DNA of 64,000 nucleotides from Arachis hypogaea (Eukaryota; Streptophyta; Magnoliopsida; Fabales; Fabaceae): positions 18,444,346-18,508,345 of the forward strand of contig NC_092052.1 in NCBI RefSeq assembly GCF_003086295.3. Direction: 5' to 3'. The notes under the pieces are model-generated. The model worked only from the letters and a program-made list of their open reading frames with translations. It was not told the origin of the DNA and did not search any database. Below, one piece after another: positions 24,917 through 36,384 of this stretch. The position numbers and the translations under genes are program-made. The stretch's first letter is position 1. Every line of letters starts with the position of its first letter.

Positions 24917-25865
24917 ATGACTGTTTTTACTCTGTTTGATATTGGCTCCATTAGGCTCAATTTGTTTTTTGTAGGAGCATGACTTGATACTCACTGCTCT
25001 AGGATAATCTCTAGGATACTGTGATATACTTTTGCTACTTTACTTTGAATATTTTGCTATGTTGATCATGTTTTGTGTAGGTGCCCCCATGATGACAAAA
25101 GGGGGAGGAAATTTATGTTCCCAAAATTGAAATTGAAACAAAACAGGGGCTGGAAAAACAGGGGATGAGAACAGGGGCTGAAATTTTCAAAATTGAAAAT
25201 TTATGATCTCGCTTGATTCAAAGAATGCATGTGTTCAAAAAATGAATATTGTTATAGCATTTGTTTTACTATGGTCCCTGCTGTTTGAACTGCATGAAGC
25301 ATTTGGTTTATCATGATTAGTTAATACTAATTTGGCATTTGGTTTATAATGATGTTTGATTTATCTTCAATGCCTGGCTGTTGACTCATCATTTATAAAC
25401 TTATTGAATTGAAAACTTATTTTTGGCAGTTCCTTTAAATTGTGTAATGTATTAAAACTGCTTTGTTTTGATCATGTATACTTCAAATATTTTTTCCATC
25501 ATTTTGTTTTGCTCTGATATACTAACGAGAAATGTTTGGAAAATATTTGGATAGATTTTTGTTTGTATGAAAATGTTTGAGCAGTAAATCAGTTATGATA
25601 TCAAATGAGTTTTGATTATCAATTAAAAACTGTTCATAAATCAAGCATTTAGCATCATAAAATATGCTAAATAACATTGTTACTTGAAGCTTGATCCAAA
25701 TGTTACAGGTTAATGTTTTCCTTGGTAAAATAAGCACACATCAAGGGGGAGCAATGTGACATTTAGAAAGGGGGAGAAATTCAAAATCAAAGGGAGTATT
25801 TTTTACTCAATCTTTAAATTTCTTTCCATTTCAATTTTGATAATGTTTGTCATCAAGGGGGAGAT
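24917..25865 (+). other. SIRE 3' untranslated region with several polypurine tracts
   Basis: AT-rich, no gene. AAGGGGGAG-like tracts occur near 25098, 25743, 25770 and 25854, the last directly before the right LTR (the functional polypurine tract by position). A further one lies at 23103, just after pol. Confidence 0.75.
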
Positions 25866-27732
25866 TGATGAGTTTGGAAAACTCTTATTTAATTTTGATA
25901 ATGAACAAACATTATTGAAATATTTAAATACAAAATTATTAATTTGATCTTAATTCACATTTGCTTAATTAATAATTTTGTTGTGCAGATTTTATGTTGG
26001 GCCGAAAAATGAGTTTCTAGTTTAAGCCCAATGATCAGTCTTGCTACATGTCTCTTATACCATGAGGCTGAATTATTAAATGGGCCAGAATAAATATTAT
26101 TATTGCAAGCCCAAACAAATGCTTTCTTATGTGCTCTATGCTTGATCCGAAATAAATTTTATCAGGAAAGCAAATGTTATTAATTGGGCCAGCTTTAATT
26201 TCAATACTGCAAGCCCAAGTCTTATTAGTGTTGAATGGTTCCAAGCCTGGTCCGAAACTAAGAAAGCAAATAGGCTTCATGCTTTCCAACAGATTCCATT
26301 GCTTTCTAAGAATGGATTTCAAAACTTAATAAGCTAGCCTTGGAAACATGAGAGAGAACTTGACTTTGATTTGATAGGGAGTCATTATGATTAATGCTAT
26401 ACGCTACTCAAAGCAAGGGAAGTAAAAGTAATCTATCAATATGTTTCAATTTCATTTAATTGCTTTTACTTTAACTTCACATTCTCTCTCATCTCTTTCT
26501 TCTTCTTCCTTCGGTCCTTGTCCAGGAAACTATGGACGCTATGCTCATCAACCAAGAAAAGGAAGAAGTTGCATGCATCAAGACCATCAAGCTGATGATG
26601 GCAAGAAAACATACTAAAATAAAAATGAGCTGTGACTAAGATACTCACCAAATATGGTTAGATTTGGTGAGGTTATCTTGAGTTCTTCATGCTCAAAATG
26701 GAAGGTAAAGATTCGGCCAGCAAGGGAGATTCTTGAAGCATGGCTTGACTTTGATTCTGTTTAACCACCACAGGGAGTAGCTAGAGTGGCGAAGTGATGG
26801 TTAAGGCAGAGATTGAAGCAGATGAAGTCATTATCATCATGAAGCATCAAGGGCCAGAAATCCATCTTGGAGAGCAAGCCAAGGATGGAGAGCTCGGATT
26901 GATGAAGGGTGATGATCAAGAAAGGACTAGAGGTAATTGCATGTTGGGTTTTGCATGGTTATCTCTTCTCTCTCTATGTGGCCGAACCGGTTCTGTTTGT
27001 TGAAGGAGGAAGAAGTTGGTTCGGTTGTTGGCTTCAATAAGTGGAGGCTTCCCTCTTCTATATTAAGGGTGAACAACCACTGTTTGGAGCAAGGAGAAAA
27101 TTTGAGAGTGCAAGGCACAGTGTTCTCAGAGCTACCTGAGCTAACAGTTTTCTCTTCTCCTTCAATGTATTCTATTTAGTATTTTCTGTTTAATTTTGTC
27201 ATGTCTTGAGTCTCATGGAAAAAGGAAAACAGTGAGGTTTGTATGAAAAAAGCCATAGAGCGGAAAAAGGCAGAGAGTGCAAAATTAAAAGAAAAAGCCA
27301 TAGATGTCTTAGAGTTCCTTTGTTCATCTATGTTGAGTTTCATGATTCTGTGGGAATCCCCTTGTAAGTTGGGTTAGCACTTTACAGTTTGTAATCAGGT
27401 TGATTATAGTGAAATTCCATCATGGTTGTGATGGAGACTGGATGTAGGCTGCACTGCACTTAGCAGCTGAACCAGGATATATCTGGGTGTAATCTCTCAT
27501 CTCTCCTACTCCATTTCTGTTTTCTACTGTACAGGAGCAAAAACTAAAAATGTCTCGTGCAAAGTGACGAGACAAAACAAAAAGTCTCGTGACTAGGGAC
27601 GAGATAAAAGAAAAAAGTCTCGTGTCCAGAGACGAGCTAAAACAGAAAAGTCTCCTCTGAATTCAGCAAGTGTTAGCAACAAAAAGAGGGCTAAGATTCA
27701 ACTCCTCCCTCTCTTAGCCACTGAAACCATCA
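25866..27732 (+). repeat. 3' LTR of the SIRE-type copia element
   Basis: Near-identical to 16196-18060; about 30 differences by eye, mostly transitions, plus a short length change near the end (27700-27715). Followed by TSD tatat. Confidence 0.95.
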
Positions 27733-27868
27733 TATATTTTTCCATCGGGCTTCTCGTATTACTATTTTCTTCAATATATATTATTATATAAGCTTTAGAT
27801 CTGTCATGGAACTTTGTTATCATTGGCTTTACGGCATGACATAAGGATTAAGATAATGGGATGTTGCA

Positions 27869-28324
27869 CGTATCCGATACGCGGATCTGCAGATTAACAC
27901 AATATTAATTAAAATAAATAAATAAATATATATGTTACTTTCTCAACCTTTTAGGAATTCAATTCACATTTCACCCTAACCTAACCCTAATCTCACTTCT
28001 TACACACTTCACTCTTCACGGTGCTATAACCCCAACCTGCAACCATTCACCCCCAATCTCTTACCCATTCACCCCTACCTGCACCCATTCACCCTTAATC
28101 TCTCTCCCATCCTCAGAGTCAGAGATACCAAACCACCCATTGGCCACTTCGTCTTTGTCATTCTGATCACCTCGGAAGTTGCTCGCTAGAGATCTCCTAT
28201 GTTCTTCCCTCTTCGTGGCATGCTTCTTGTCGGAGTTGTTCCTCGCGAAGTCGCGTAGTCAGGTTCACCTCCTTTGTCGCGTTCTCGCCGATCACCGCTG
28301 CTTCCTCTACGACCTTGGTTCGTG
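27869..28324. other. Inner part of the hAT element left of the CACTA insertion
   Basis: GCGGATCTGCAGATT-type motifs, then a C-rich stretch with repeated cccattcaccc phrases (28040-28100). It continues at 33975 once the CACTA element is taken out. No intact ORF. Confidence 0.5.
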
Positions 28325-28689
28325 CACTACAAGAAAAATACTCATTCAGCTACACTTTTTTTAAGCTACATTTGAAAAGCGTAGTCTATTCATAGAATAG
28401 GCTACGCTTTTTTCCGTGTTGCCTTTTTATAAGAGAAAAGGATACACAATTGTGGCATCATTTAAAAAGTGTAGCCTTAGGTATTTTAGAAATCACTTAT
28501 AAAGCGTAGCCGTAGGTTGATATCTATAGGTTCACTTTTCGTATCAAAGGAGACGCTTTTAGAGAGTAGCCTATTTATTAAGTTTTGAGTATGTTTTTAA
28601 AGTGATGCCTAATGTGTCTAGAATAAAAAATTTAACACTTAGGTGAATTTTTTCCCTCCTCTTAACTTTTTCCCGGTCTAAAGCACACA

Positions 28690-29272
28690 CACTTTGTAAT
28701 CTCACACTTGGTGAAAATTTTCACTCCAAAGCTCAGAAGTCACCCTTTCAGTAAAGAAGAAAACCCTCCAAGTCCAAAACACAAAGGAAACCCTTTCAAA
28801 AAACCCTGCCTCCTGCACCGCGCGAAGATCGTGAAGCCTCACCGTCGCGAAGATCATCGCACCCCAGTCCCCACTCACCACTCAGCGCCACACCATCGTG
28901 AAGATCGTGAAGCTCACACCGTCGTGAACCCTCCTGCACTGATCGTCACGTGCCGCCCATACCATCGTCGATCTCTGCGCTTCTCGTCGTCCTCTCTGCG
29001 CTTCTCTTCGCCATCAGATGATCAGATCAGAGAAAAATTTCACCCCCTCACCTTCGCAACTCACCTTCCAATTAATTGTTCAAAACCCTAACCCTAACTC
29101 ACCTTCGCCACGCACACACCAAGATCCGAGAGAATGAGTGAACCAGAGGGAGGAGAGGAGAAAGACAGAGATGAGAGCGCGAGCGAGAGAACAGAGAGTG
29201 AAAGGGGGTCACCGTCGCAACGCTGCCATCGCCATCGCCATCCACCGAACCCTAAACCCACACAACACAAAC
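28690..29272 (+). other. Captured 5' flank/leader inside the CACTA element
   Basis: GC-richer than the surroundings, with repeated gaagatcgtgaag/cgtcgcgaagatc phrases (28825-28930) and aaaccctaaccctaac (29082-29097), a telo-box type motif common in promoters of plant translation genes. It lies directly upstream of the captured NEMF-like ATG and may be that gene's promoter or leader. Confidence 0.4.
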
Positions 29273-29976
29273 ATGGTGAAGGTGCGGATCAACACTGCGT
29301 TGCTCCAATGTCTACGACCTCACTCCCAAGGTAGGAAAAACACTTCTCTATTCTCATATTCTTTTTTTTTCTAATCTTCAATCAAAATTAAATCCTTACT
29401 AATTATTTTAATTTTGATTTTGATCTCAATCTTATTATGCAGACGTATGTCTTCAAGCTGATGAACAGTAGCGGAGTTTTGGAATCCGGCGAAAGCGAAA
29501 AGGTCCTCCTTCTCATGGAAAGTGGCGTCAGATTGTACACCAATGTGTACATGCGGTAATCCTTCAATCTTCACATCATTACGTTCTAATTTATTTATTA
29601 TAGTTTCAATTTTAATAATAGAGCATTCAGTGATCTTAATTTAATTGGTTGTTTGATCATGATTATTATAGTGACAACAATACTCCTTCTGGTTTTACTC
29701 TCAAATTGAGGAAGCATATTCGGACTAGGAGGATTGAAGATGTTAGGCAGCTTGGCTATGATAGGGTATTACCCCTACCTTTTTTGTTCTCCTATTAATC
29801 TGTAGAAATTTATTTTATGTTTTGATTTTTGTTTTCTTTAAACTGTGTCAGATTATTCTCTTTCAATTTGGATTGGGGGAGAATGCAAACTATGTTATAT
29901 TAGAACTCTATGCCCAGGGGAACATCCTCCTTACAGATGCTAACTTTACTGTCCTGACTCTCCTGCGATCTCATAG
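29273..29976 (+). pseudogene. Captured NEMF/Rqc2 (NFACT) gene 5' exons with introns
   Basis: Four exon-like blocks with GT-AG junctions: 29273-29330, 29443-29555, 29672-29765 and 29852-29976. They encode an MVKVR start, then (in a shifted frame) CSNVYDLTPK, TYVFKLMNSSGV...SEKVLLLMESGVRL, a PSGFTLKLRKHIRTRR block, and IILFQFGLGENANYVILELY. These are the opening segments of the NFACT-N domain of NEMF/Rqc2, the ribosome quality control factor that binds stalled 60S subunits. Exon 1 is internally shortened: the reading frame changes between the MVKVR start and the CSNVYDL part, so a full-frame protein is not made. Introns are retained, so capture was at DNA level. After exon 4 the similarity stops. 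Confidence 0.85.
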
Positions 29977-30455
29977 GTTAATTCTTGTGCTTGTCCCTAA
30001 TATCAAATCGTTCCTTCCCCTTGATATGTTATAGTAAGAACTGTGAGACATTAATTATTAATAGACAAAACAGATGAAAATCCGAATGCTTGTACTTTAT
30101 ATTCTTTTTACTAGCTTAACAGTGGTAGGAGTTTGTGATAAAAGAAGAATATGTCAAGACTTGAGAGAGAAAATTAGAATAGCTGTGGAGGATAAGGATA
30201 CTGTGATAGTACTAAAACATTTCAAAAATACGTTATATTTAACTAAATTTTTGCAAGATCTGTTCATACAATTTTGCTTGTCTCTTTAGATTTAACTAGA
30301 TTGTAAACAAGTGTTCAATTTTTCTTGATACCTTTCAATAATCACAGCATGAAGGGAATTTACTAAACTTTTATGCATTAATGCTGCTGTTCTGTATCAT
30401 CATCTATTATAAAAAAGTGAATAACTGAGAAAATGATAATATATTCTTGCTTGAT

Positions 30456-30785
30456 TCATTTTAAGGACATGTTAATTTGTACATCTACAACATGGTTTAA
30501 ACTAAAATCACTTTCATTTCCAATTTTGTTCTCAATGTTCTGTAGTTCTATGAAATTTAGCACGAGTAGTTTTTGCGATTTATCCGAAATAGTAAAGTTG
30601 AGTAAAGAGTGAAAATTATAACTCTTACCATTGGTATCCATGATTCCATCATCAATGAGCTCTTGCATATTTTCTTGCAAGATAACTTTGCAGCCATGTT
30701 GTGCTAATTTATGAGACAAGTGCATTAGAGGGTTCACATGCCCTTGTGCTGGAAATGGAATAACTGGAACATGTTTGAGCTTCAT
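30456..30785 (-). pseudogene. Captured UDP-glycosyltransferase N-terminal fragment
   Basis: The first 25 or so residues from Met at 30785 (VPVIPFPAQGHVNPLMHL and the following HKLAQHGCKV) are the N-terminal acceptor-side strand and helix of plant UDP-glycosyltransferases. After that (30710 and below) the family pattern is lost, and the remaining frame contains no UDP-sugar binding (PSPG) box. It is a fragment of a roughly 450-residue enzyme, inverted relative to the NEMF fragment. Confidence 0.7.
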
Positions 30786-33600
30786 CTTTTCTGGTGTTTT
30801 TTATTCTGAGACTTTTTGGGGGGTGGGGGTTGCTTATTCTGACTTTTATTCCTATCATTTCTCTCTATTTCATTTCCTTGTTTCTAATTGCTTAACATAT
30901 TGAAAACTGATTAATTACTTCAGTCATGGAAATCAAACATTACCATGAAAATCTGGCTTACTTATTACATTACTGAAATAGAAACTAGAACTATTGAGCA
31001 TTGATAAAAATTTGTGGCATGTGATATCACAAAACAATGAGTAAATCCCCATTGTGGTTCTTGAATTTTTATTTTATTTTATTTTGTTTTTGAAGTATCA
31101 ATTTGATTCTTGAGGATTACTTTGATGTCACTAACATTTAACAATCTTGAAGGCAATGCATTCTTTTAGTGCTGAATCAGAAAAGGAGTTGAGCTTTTCA
31201 AAGGTTTGATTTCATTGTTGTGCGAAAAGGAGTTGAGCTTTTGATGTTATTAGTGTCCTTTCTGCTAACACGATGAATCTCATACAGGTAATTAATATTG
31301 CTACAAAAAAAAGCTTTGAGAATCTTCGTTCCTAGTGAACTGAGTTTTAGAACTTTTAGCAGATCAGTAGAAGTCTAGAGACTTGATGTAGTTGGAATAC
31401 TTTTGGTTTAGACTTTTCTCTATGAAATAAGGTGCTGGGTTTGCAGCATTGTGAATGTTATAAAATATAAAACTATCTTTGAGGAGCATTTTCACTACTA
31501 GGGTATGACTTGATTACTAGAAGAGTTGATATAGTTCAAATATGTCTAGTTTGATTGGACCAAAATTTTTGTGTGTGTTTAGAGCAGGGATAATCTTATT
31601 GTTATTGATTCTTTTGTTGTTGGTAGTACTGTCTTTTAAGTTGTGGAATAGGGAGAAAATGGTCATTTATTTACGTTTTTCTGGATGGAGAATGGAAGGA
31701 GAGGGTTTTTCAAGTCTTTGTGGGAGAAGATTTTGTCTGTTTGTGAATGGAAAATTTTGTTCTTCTGAAACTTCTATCTAGTGTCTATGCTTCATTTGTT
31801 TTCATATCTCACTGCTAGTTGGTTATGCTGAGCAAAGATGTTACAGGCCTTAGCTTTATGTTATTATCATCTCTAGTTTTCTTTCCTTGCTAATTCTTAA
31901 AAAACTGCTCTGCTTCATTAGTGCTTCTGATCACTCTTGTTGGTTTCATTAGTGAATTTAGTTTATTATGCATATTATTTTTTATTATAAGGCATATTAT
32001 TAGTGCTTCTGATAACTCTTTCTTATTTAATTTTTATTAGTCCTTCTGATCACTTTTGATTCCAAATTGATGATTCCATTGTTGATTTTATCAGAAGAAA
32101 TATGAATTCAGAGGAAGCTGCACAAATTCCTAGAAGAACTACAAGGTCTTTAGCTTCATCTTCTGCACAAATTTCTGCTTCATCTTTAGTTAAGTTTTGT
32201 TTGCTTTCTATTTCTTTTTGGTCTTTAGTTTCATCCTATATTATTATTAGTTAACTGGTTTCAATTTCGTTCCTTGGGTTTGAATTTCTTCTCCAAAATC
32301 CCTGGTTGAATCATGGATAAGAGCATGTTAGCTGGTTTGGAATCACTTCTATAATAAATTAGAAATTTGCATTTTATATCCTAGTCAAAATTAATTTTCA
32401 ATCTCAGCATTCAAATCCAATCGTTATGGTGCTACATACTACATTATCTTGGATCAAAGGGTTTACAACTACTTGTGGTATAGATGAATAGCAGTGAAGA
32501 TGAAGAAACCTGCCATCTGCGTCACAATCAAATAGTTACCATTACATTAGGTGCCAACTAGTCAAAATTGGCAAATTTATAGCAATGTATGAGAATGAGA
32601 GGAAGATACTTACCATTGAAAATGCTGCTCCATAATAGGGATATGCTGCTGGTATGAATCTCTCATATGGTACCTGATTGACTACTTTTAGATTTTATTT
32701 ACTATTTCATATGGATATCTCATGTATTGTTTGGATTCCACCTTTTAAATCAGTAGAGAGATGACAGATCACAAGGAACAAAGTCATGTAAAAGTTTAAG
32801 AGAATCAGTTTCCATAGTTGAATCACCAATAAACTTGTATTATCGTAATCTTTCTTGTTTTTCTTTTTAAACAATGTTTGCTTTTAATAGGTGGATGTTC
32901 GGAAGGATCTGATAAGAAATTGCGCAAACACGATTGATCTTGATCAGCTAGATATTTGATGGTGCAACTTATTGTGAAGCTGAATGTTTTCCTTAGTAAC
33001 CATAACAGATATTTTCATATATGCCATGGAATGCAGAGAAGCAAGCAAGGCCCCGTTTTTGTTGATGTCATTTGGTTATGAAAGAACCACTGTTGTGCAC
33101 AAGGGGAATGGTCATTTGTAATGGGGGAATTTGATTTATACCAAAATGACTTCTTTTTTTTCATTTTTTTTTACATTAGAATGTAAATTTTCATTTTGTT
33201 TAAATGTTCAGGTTTTCTATCTTACAACAACCTGTAAACTTTAGAAGCTGTAGGCTAAAGATGGTACATGCAGATTGCAGATAACTGTGATGTTGTATAC
33301 AAGACATGCATTGTTTTCTGTGGCAACTATTTCCTGTTTTTCTGATTACTTTATAAAAGTTTTTCAATTATGAAAAAATATTTTTCTCGGTAAAAAAAAA
33401 GTAGGTTTTTTGGATGGAGAAATATTTTTATTTTATAATATTTCACTAATTTAATTAAAAATATAGGATTATATAGTTATATTATTAAATATTAGGTTTT
33501 AGAAAAAAATTATTAATATATATATATATATATATACAGAAAATAAAAAAAAAACAATGAGGGATCTAAGGCTACACTTATATACAGTAGCTATAGTATA
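30786..33600. other. CACTA interior without recognised gene
   Basis: Intron-like T-rich sequence with no long ORF. Short coding-looking patches at about 32101-32200 (MNSEEAAQIPRRTTRS start) and 32890-32960 are too short to assign; they may be further captured exons. A TA microsatellite lies at 33511-33535. Confidence 0.4.
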
Positions 33601-33609
33601 CAAAAAAAA

Positions 33610-33905
33610 AAAAGAGGGACCTAAGGCTACACTTATAAAAGGTAGTCATGGTATACAATGTGGCTACGCTTTACAAGTGATGCAGTAGCACTAAAAAGCG
33701 TAGCCTATTCTGGTAAAAATGGAAGCTGAAAAGCGTAGCCTTTGGTCCTGGACAGCATCACTTGAAAAGCGTACCCTATTCTCAAACTCCAAAAGCGTAG
33801 CCCTTGTTGCAGAAAAGCGTAGCCTTTGAGAATAGGCAACGGCCGAATAGGAATCACCCCAAAAAGCGTAGCCGTAGCCCAAAAAGCGTAGCCGTAGCCT
33901 AAGGC
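33610..33905. repeat. CACTA right subterminal repeats
   Basis: Around eight to ten copies of AAAAGCGTAGCC/GGCTACGCTTT in 300 bp, denser than at the left end. Confidence 0.85.
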
Positions 33906-34859
33906 ATCATTTTTTTTTCACTTTTGGCTACACTTTTCAAGTGTACCTGAATGGGTGTTTTTCTTGTAGTGGTGGTTCATGGTTCTCGCTGGCATTCTCG
34001 TCCTCTGGCTTCCTTGACTTGACATCCTCCGTTCTCTGTTCTTGACCTCCTCCATTCTAAGTTCCTGCCACATCTCCTGATCTCCATCCTCTGTTTTTAA
34101 CATATTTTATTGTTGAATTGAATAGAATTTCTGGAGTTACTAGTGTTGGAGATTCTGAAGTTCAAAGTCAACTGCATTTTCCTAAACCATCTTAGGTATT
34201 ATAACAAAGTACTTGTATTAGTGTATAATAACTTCGATTATTTTCTTTTTCAATTTATTCTAACATGTTTTACTAATTTTTCAATTAGTATTTTCTTAAT
34301 AGGAATACATGATTGCTGAAATTACTTGATGGCTGCTAATTTAAGAAGGGATCAACTTGTTTTACTATTGTTTTATTTTAAGCATTTGCAGATTATTTAG
34401 ACTTTTATTGTGTTATAGTGTTGCTGTTTTATTTTAAATGAGACATTTAGTATTTTAGTACTTGTTGTCTTCACTTGTTATTGGAAGCGTTTGTTAGAAT
34501 GTTTGGTATTATATTTACTTATTTGTATGTTTTAGTTAGTAGTTATTATTCATATATTGTATTATTTTATTTTTGTTATTTAGAAAAAAGTTTGATTAAA
34601 AATACTTTAGGAATAAATAGGTTTAAAAGTGTGAAAGAAACACTTTTATTGAATTTTTTACATAGAAATATGATTAAAAAGAGAAGGTTCAATTATGCGG
34701 ATATACTCGATATCCAATCTGGTTCGCAAATGTGTGGATCGGACCAAATCGGATCTGACCCCTAAAAATGCAAATATCATATTCGATCCAATCCAATGAA
34801 AATTATGTGGATCGGATCAAATTTTTGACCATATCCAATCCGATCTACCTAAACGAAAC

Positions 34860-35351
34860 CAAAACTGAATAAACTAAAGTGGATTTTGTCCCTCGATTTT
34901 GTCAGGTTAACTTGTTATTCTTTTTCCTTCCAAAACTAAGTACATATATTATTTATTGCAGAGACTACGTACTAGTTGAAAAGTGTTAGATAATTTAATA
35001 CGTTTGACTAAATTATTATTTAATAATTTTAAATTATTAATTTTATATAAAGACAATTGTACATAAATTTCTACCATTATTTATTTATAATAAATAATAT
35101 ATTCAATCTCTATTTTTTATTTATTCTCTTATTTATAATGATATTTTACGTCTATCATATTTTTTTATATTCTCTTTTGGACTAATTTTTTTACGGCATC
35201 TTTTGGGCTAAATAAGATCATTGCATTAGTGCAAAAGATAATATTGACATCATCCACCATTTTATAAAAAAAATCCCGTGTAGCACAAATAATTGTGGCT
35301 CACTTTTTATAATCTAGAAATATTATTGGTGTTTTTAATAAAAATGGATAT
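34860..35351. other. AT-rich spacer
   Basis: Nothing recognisable between the hAT TSD and the next hAT-like element. Confidence 0.5.
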
Positions 35352-35359
35352 ATTTGATA

Positions 35360-36191
35360 TAAAGTTGTCAAAATTAAATAGGTGATCGAATCAGTCAGGT
35401 TATTAGATCATTAAGTTATCAGTTCAATTGATGGATTACTAGTGGAACCGGTTAATTCAATTCTATGTAAATAAAAAATAAAAATAAAAAGTCAAAAGTT
35501 TAAAATTAAAATTTAAAATATATATTTTCATTAATATTTTAAGAATATATAGCTATTCTAAAATAATATGGAATAAGAACAATAAGTATTTTGTTAATTT
35601 TATTCTATCATAAATATTTTTATTTTGTTTTTATATTAAAATAACTATTATTTTTAAATTTCAATAATTTATTAATTAGTTTATATCTATTATACTATTA
35701 TATACTACAAGCATTTATTAAAAAAATAATATTAATAGATATTATATAATTATGAAAAGAAAAAAATGAGTTTATAATTATTGTTAAATAAAAATATAAT
35801 TAATTTAAGAATAAGTGAGTTTATAACTAAAATTAAAATAAATTAAATAGAAGTAAATTATTTGATGAAAGATATCTATATGTATTATAATTTGCATATA
35901 TTAATAAGAAGAATGATAGCCTAGTGGTTGTGAATGACATTTTTTTTTATTGAGGAGAAGGTTCGAATCCACCTTAAGCATTTTGTGAAAATTTTAAATT
36001 CCAAGCGGTTTGGTCGGACTAGTCTTTAATGAGTTTGATCGGTTTTCACCGGTTCACTTTAGGTTTGACTGGTTCATACCGGTTCTTTACTTTATACGAT
36101 CCAAGCATTGGATTGGATCGGACCGGTATAAGTTCTAGTTTATCGATTTTTCGGTTGAATCGGTCGGTCCAGTTCAATTTTAATAACACTG
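35360..36191. mobile_element. hAT-like non-autonomous element with tRNA-like boxes
   Basis: The left end (TAAAGTTGTCAAAATTAAAT) and the inverted right end (CAGTGTTATTAAAATTGAAC) agree at 13 of 20 positions. Flanks atttgata and atttggtg are an imperfect 8-bp duplication. The right part has repeated ccggtt/ggttcac phrases. A related, more decayed copy is at 5271-5925. Confidence 0.45.
35917..35970 (+). other. tRNA-like A and B box pair
   Basis: TAGCCTAGTGG (35917-35927) and GGTTCGAATCC (35960-35970) fit the pol III A and B box consensus at tRNA-like spacing. The sequence between and around does not fold into a tRNA cloverleaf that I can see, so it is not called a tRNA gene. It could be a SINE head. 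Confidence 0.4.
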
Positions 36192-36384
36192 ATTTGGTGT
36201 ATTTACAGATGGTGGACGTGTCAGATGCACAGTTTGGAGTCAGCACGTGGGCGCGTGATGCTTACTTGTCGCACTCTGATTCATTAGCGATGCAATACAT
36301 GGTTGAGTGCTCTCCTTATATAAGGCAAAGTTTGGTACCATTTTATTGCAAAGAGAAAAGTTGTTTGAGTGTGTTTCTGGTGTG

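Larger units (their letters stand above)
16196..27732 (+). mobile_element. Full-length Ty1/copia retrotransposon, SIRE/Maximus type
   Basis: Two LTRs of about 1.87 kb flank an internal region with an initiator-Met primer site, gag, protease, integrase, reverse transcriptase, RNase H (copia order) and an extra ORF in the env position. Both sides are flanked by tatat (16191-16195; 27733-27737). The 11.5-kb length, long LTRs, extended gag and third ORF are those of the SIRE/Maximus lineage. By eye the LTRs differ at about 30 sites in 1.87 kb, so insertion is recent compared with its neighbours. Frame breaks in gag, pol and the third ORF make it non-functional as read. Confidence 0.95.
12891..27868 (+). 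repeat. Del/Tekay-like Ty3/gypsy LTR, split by the copia insertion (ends approximate)
   Basis: The two pieces are about 12891-16195 and 27733-27868, together roughly 3.4 kb. A TATA-like ttatataaata is at 13200. The 14960-15360 part holds degenerate tandem units (gtggtagtctcctgctc and ggcaccataacc-like phrases) that I associate with long LTRs of this lineage in legumes. It appears to end in gggatgttgca near 27868. I found no matching TSD and no pol sequence, so it is probably a solo LTR. The left limit is uncertain by 100 bp or more. Confidence 0.45.
28325..33971. mobile_element. CACTA (En/Spm) element carrying host gene fragments, 3-bp TSD
   Basis: The ends are CACTACAAGAAAAA and, inverted, CACTACAAGAAAAACACC. 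The 3-bp duplication gtg is at 28322-28324 and 33972-33974. Subterminal regions are packed with AAAAGCGTAGCC motifs in both orientations (28370-28570; 33610-33900), the expected transposase-binding repeats. Length is 5.65 kb. No transposase gene was recognised, so it is non-autonomous. The interior holds an NEMF-like exon series (plus strand) and a glycosyltransferase fragment (minus strand). Confidence 0.9.
12695..34851. mobile_element. hAT element expanded by nested insertions, 8-bp TSD
   Basis: The left end TAAGGGTGTTCATGGATCGG and the right end (reverse complement TAGGTAGATCGG) are similar, and each is followed inward by tandem GGATCGGAT/GCGGAT motifs (12710-12840; 34700-34845). The flanks at 12687-12694 and 34852-34859 are both aacgaaac. 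The element's own sequence is about 12695-12890, 27868-28324 and 33975-34851; the rest is inserted LTR, copia and CACTA DNA. A short frame near 34107-34195 resembles the Ser/Val-rich N-terminal region of plant hAT transposases, but no transposase core remains. Confidence 0.7.

Noticed and set aside
29082..29097. Telomeric repeat tract
   Set aside because: Only two or three CCCTAA units; similar short runs near 7355 and 27980. Too short for a telomere or interstitial telomere tract.
30456..30785. Functional glycosyltransferase gene
   Set aside because: Only the first 25 or so residues match; the UDP-sugar binding box is missing and it lies in a transposon.
35917..35970. tRNA gene
   Set aside because: Box consensus fits, but no cloverleaf or anticodon arm is evident.
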